Below are positions 6,445 to 7,686 of a stretch of 7,686 nucleotides of DNA, piece by piece (the first letter of the stretch is position 1; each line of letters begins with the position of its first letter). The DNA is from Pseudomonadota bacterium (GTDB lineage Bacteria; Pseudomonadota; Gammaproteobacteria; Steroidobacterales; Steroidobacteraceae), in contig JAJZLX010000048.1 in assembly GCA_021850555.1 (NCBI GenBank), forward strand, positions 1 through 7,686, in the 5' to 3' direction. A program made the translations under genes and the position numbers. The notes under the pieces were generated by a model that saw only the letters and a program-made list of their open reading frames with translations, had not been told where the DNA came from and ran no database searches.

Positions 6445-7050
6445 ATGCTCAACCGCGACCCCGAATACTTGGCCAAGCTTCGTGACTACTACGCCGAGCA
6501 CCGGGTACTGCCATCGTTTTCCGCGGCGGCAGCCCTCTTGGGGCTGCGCTCCACGTCTGCAGTGGCCGCCTTCGTTAAGCGGATGAAGGGAGCGGGCTTC
6601 TTGGAATCCGGTCCGAGCGGACGCCTGCAGCCCGGTGATCGGTTCTTCGAGCGGCCAGTCTCAGATAGTCAGATCGAGGGCATGCCGCATGCCGTGAACG
6701 ACGCGCCGGTAGAGGGTCTGAACGTTGATGCGTATCTGGTCGATCAGCCTTCCCGCACGGTGCTGCTGACCGTGAAGGAGGACTCCATGATCGAGGCGGG
6801 ATTGATGCCCGGTGATACGGTCGTGGTGAAGAAGGGCGCGCCAACCAAGCCGGGTGACGTCGTGGTGGCTATCGTCAATAACGAATTCACCGTGAAATAC
6901 CTTGCCTACGATCGTCACGGCTTCTTCCTCAAACCCGGTAATAGGGCTTACTCGCCTATCCGGCCCAAGGATGATCTGGAAATCTACGGGTTAGTGGTGG
7001 GGATGTTCAGAAAGTACCAACAGCCCGGGAACATTCGCGCGGCCGGATAG
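6445..7050 (+). CDS. LexA/UmuD-like S24-family repressor
   Basis: This 201-aa protein has the LexA architecture. Residues ~5-62 form a LexA-type winged helix, with recognition-helix region GLRSTSAVAAFVKRM (33-47) followed by a GFLE/GPSGRL wing. The C-terminal S24 peptidase domain has S114 in KEDSMIEAG and K151 in NEFTVKYL, 37 residues apart as in LexA (119/156) and UmuD (60/97). Such proteins repress promoters as dimers and are inactivated by RecA-stimulated self-cleavage at Ala-Gly or Cys-Gly. Counting back 35 residues from S114, as in UmuD, places the site at E78-G79, so P1 is Glu. It is transcribed divergently from the transposition operon across a 127-bp gap containing an inverted-repeat operator, so it probably represses that operon and itself. 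No good Shine-Dalgarno precedes ATG 6445. It is not housekeeping LexA, judging by its sequence and context. Family assignment is strong; the regulatory role is inferred. Confidence 0.88.
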   Translation: MLNRDPEYLAKLRDYYAEHRVLPSFSAAAALLGLRSTSAVAAFVKRMKGAGFLESGPSGRLQPGDRFFERPVSDSQIEGMPHAVNDAPVEGLNVDAYLVDQPSRTVLLTVKEDSMIEAGLMPGDTVVVKKGAPTKPGDVVVAIVNNEFTVKYLAYDRHGFFLKPGNRAYSPIRPKDDLEIYGLVVGMFRKYQQPGNIRAAG

Positions 7051-7474
7051 AGGGATTAAGTGCGAGCTGACGATTGCCGCGGACCATTCTGGTCATGTCG
7101 TCGCACATTGCGGTATTTCCGAACGCGATTCAGTAATCCCAAAGTGGCGTCAGTCCAGCCCTGCACAGGATGGGCGAGCGCGCTAAGTAATTGAAAGAAA
7201 AGCCACAAAGACCTAGCATTGACGCGAATCTAAGAATGAGGCCGGGTGCGCTCGCGCGATGGCACCAGGCACAGGAAGGGAGGGCGGGCTCGCGCATGCA
7301 CGGAGACCTCAACAGAACCTGCGTGGCGTCGATATACCGCCGTGTGACGCGCGTACGCGACGCCCCTATCGCCTCTCACTCCAGAATCATCGATGGCGGC
7401 ACGCCCGGGTTGAGCGAGCGCGTAGTCCGTCTCCCATTACCTGTAAATCGACGATAGAGGAGAGCGTAAGGCGC
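7051..7474. other. 424-bp region without a convincing gene
   Basis: No coding sequence here persuades me. One possible promoter is TTGAAA (7191-7196), 17 bp, TAGCAT (7214-7219), pointing at hsdM about 250 bp away. A perfect 10-bp palindrome CGCGTACGCG lies at 7350-7359 and a GACCA/TGGTC dyad at 7082-7094. AGTCCAGCC at 7152-7160 is an inverted match to the repeat core at 41-49. No clear intrinsic terminator follows the LexA-like gene, so readthrough toward hsdM is possible. The region separates the transposition core from the restriction genes. Confidence 0.5.
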
Positions 7475-7686
7475 ATGGCACGGACTAAAGGCAAGCAGAG
7501 CGACACGGCTGCGAATGTGGGCTACGAGGCCCAGCTCTGGCAGATGGCGGACGCCCTGCGGGGCAGCATGGACGCCGCCGAGTACAAGCACGTCGTGCTC
7601 GGGCTCATCTTCCTGAAGTACATCTCGGATGCCTTCGAGGAGCAGCACGCGAAGCTCGAAGCCGAGAAAGCAGGCGGGGCCGATCC
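7475..7686 (+). CDS. hsdM: type I restriction-modification methyltransferase subunit, N-terminal part
   Basis: The 70 visible codons match the N-terminal helical domain of HsdM, including [20 protein letters not shown] and then [15 protein letters not shown], the stretch that begins almost every HsdM. HsdM is the adenine methyltransferase of type I systems; with HsdS it reads and methylates the site, and with HsdR it forms the restriction complex. The gene continues beyond 7686, so the methyltransferase motifs cannot be seen, and hsdS/hsdR are presumably downstream. ATG 7475 is preceded by GAGGAGA (7457-7463), eleven bases upstream, an acceptable if long spacing. It reads in the same direction as the LexA-like gene. 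It is probably defence cargo of the transposon, but it may be host DNA if the second transposon end lies in the gap before it. Confidence 0.92.
   Translation, partial: MARTKGKQSDTAANVGYEAQLWQMADALRGSMDAAEYKHVVLGLIFLKYISDAFEEQHAKLEAEKAGGAD

Larger units (their letters stand above)
24..7686. mobile_element. Tn7-like transposon, partial (one end and core genes)
   Basis: The element is defined by four co-oriented genes of the Tn7 type (TnsA-like nuclease, DDE transposase, AAA+ ATPase, TniQ) and by a terminus starting at about 24 that is followed by three transposase-site-like direct repeats. With a TnsA partner the expected mechanism is cut-and-paste with 5-bp target duplications; no resolvase is present, which fits. 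If 24 is the true boundary, the flanking 5 bp would be GCCTG (19-23). I found no GCCTG next to a matching inverted end in the rest of the window, so the second end probably lies beyond 7686 and the LexA-like gene and hsdM would be inside. A shorter element ending in the 7051-7474 gap cannot be excluded. The exact boundary is inferred, not proven. Confidence 0.72.

Noticed and set aside
7174..7421. Three copies of GCGAGCGC (7174-7181, inverted 7248-7255, 7414-7421)
   Set aside because: Short GC-only octamers are expected often in such GC-rich DNA, and the spacing is irregular.
7191..7457. An 88-aa frame starting at TTG 7191 between the repressor and hsdM
   Set aside because: It has no convincing RBS, no recognisable family, Arg-rich composition, and a non-ATG start overlapping a possible promoter.
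1..7686. CRISPR array or cas genes guiding the transposon, tRNA attachment site, resolvase gene or res site
   Set aside because: I looked for spaced direct repeats, Cas motifs, tRNA-like ends and serine or tyrosine recombinase motifs and saw none; the only regular repeats are the three end units at 39-103.

Overview
The window holds the transposition module of a Tn7-like (heteromeric TnsA/TnsB-type) transposon, one of its ends, a LexA/UmuD-like repressor gene facing the transposition operon, and the first 70 codons of a type I restriction-modification methyltransferase gene (hsdM). The GC-rich sequence, GC-ending codons, sigma70-type promoters and family membership suggest a high-GC proteobacterium (beta or gamma), but nothing here fixes the species.

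Layout, left to right. Positions 1-23 are probably flanking DNA. A terminus that resembles the Tn7 end in its first bases begins at about 24 (TGTGGG, then GAC). It is followed by three abutting ~22-bp direct repeats (39-103), laid out like TnsB/TniA binding sites, and by a 9-bp hairpin with a T-run (115-144). Four genes then lie on the minus strand and are transcribed right to left as one tightly packed operon: tnsA-like endonuclease (6317-5640), tniA/tnsB transposase (5643-3616), tniB/tnsC AAA+ ATPase (3611-2598) and a very large tniQ (2588-189). The gene junctions are 10 nt or less, with start codons or Shine-Dalgarno sites embedded in the preceding stop region. The 127-bp gap 6318-6444 carries two divergent sigma70-like promoters whose -35 boxes overlap, and a 14-bp inverted repeat that brackets the operon's -10 box. 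To its right, on the plus strand, is a 201-aa LexA-like S24-family protein (6445-7050), then 424 bp with no convincing gene, then hsdM (7475 to the window edge).

How the parts work together (known families, inferred system): TnsA and TniA together should make the double-strand cuts at both transposon ends, giving cut-and-paste movement and explaining why no resolvase gene is seen. TniB links the transposase to the target complex and TniQ recognises the target. TniQ has an N-terminal zinc-binding TniQ domain and then what reads as a chain of about five excisionase-like helix-turn-helix units plus a two-copy C-terminal repeat, which suggests direct DNA sequence recognition. The LexA-like protein is the obvious candidate repressor of the operon and of itself. 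Its Ser/Lys catalytic pair is intact, but the residue at the expected self-cleavage site is Glu rather than Ala or Cys. The restriction system is probably transposon cargo, because no second end could be found with confidence before hsdM.

The most interesting points are the multi-HTH TniQ, the likely SOS-style or altered-cleavage repressor on a Tn7-like operon, the operator architecture, and the unusual arrangement in which the recognisable end lies next to the 3' end of tniQ instead of upstream of tnsA.
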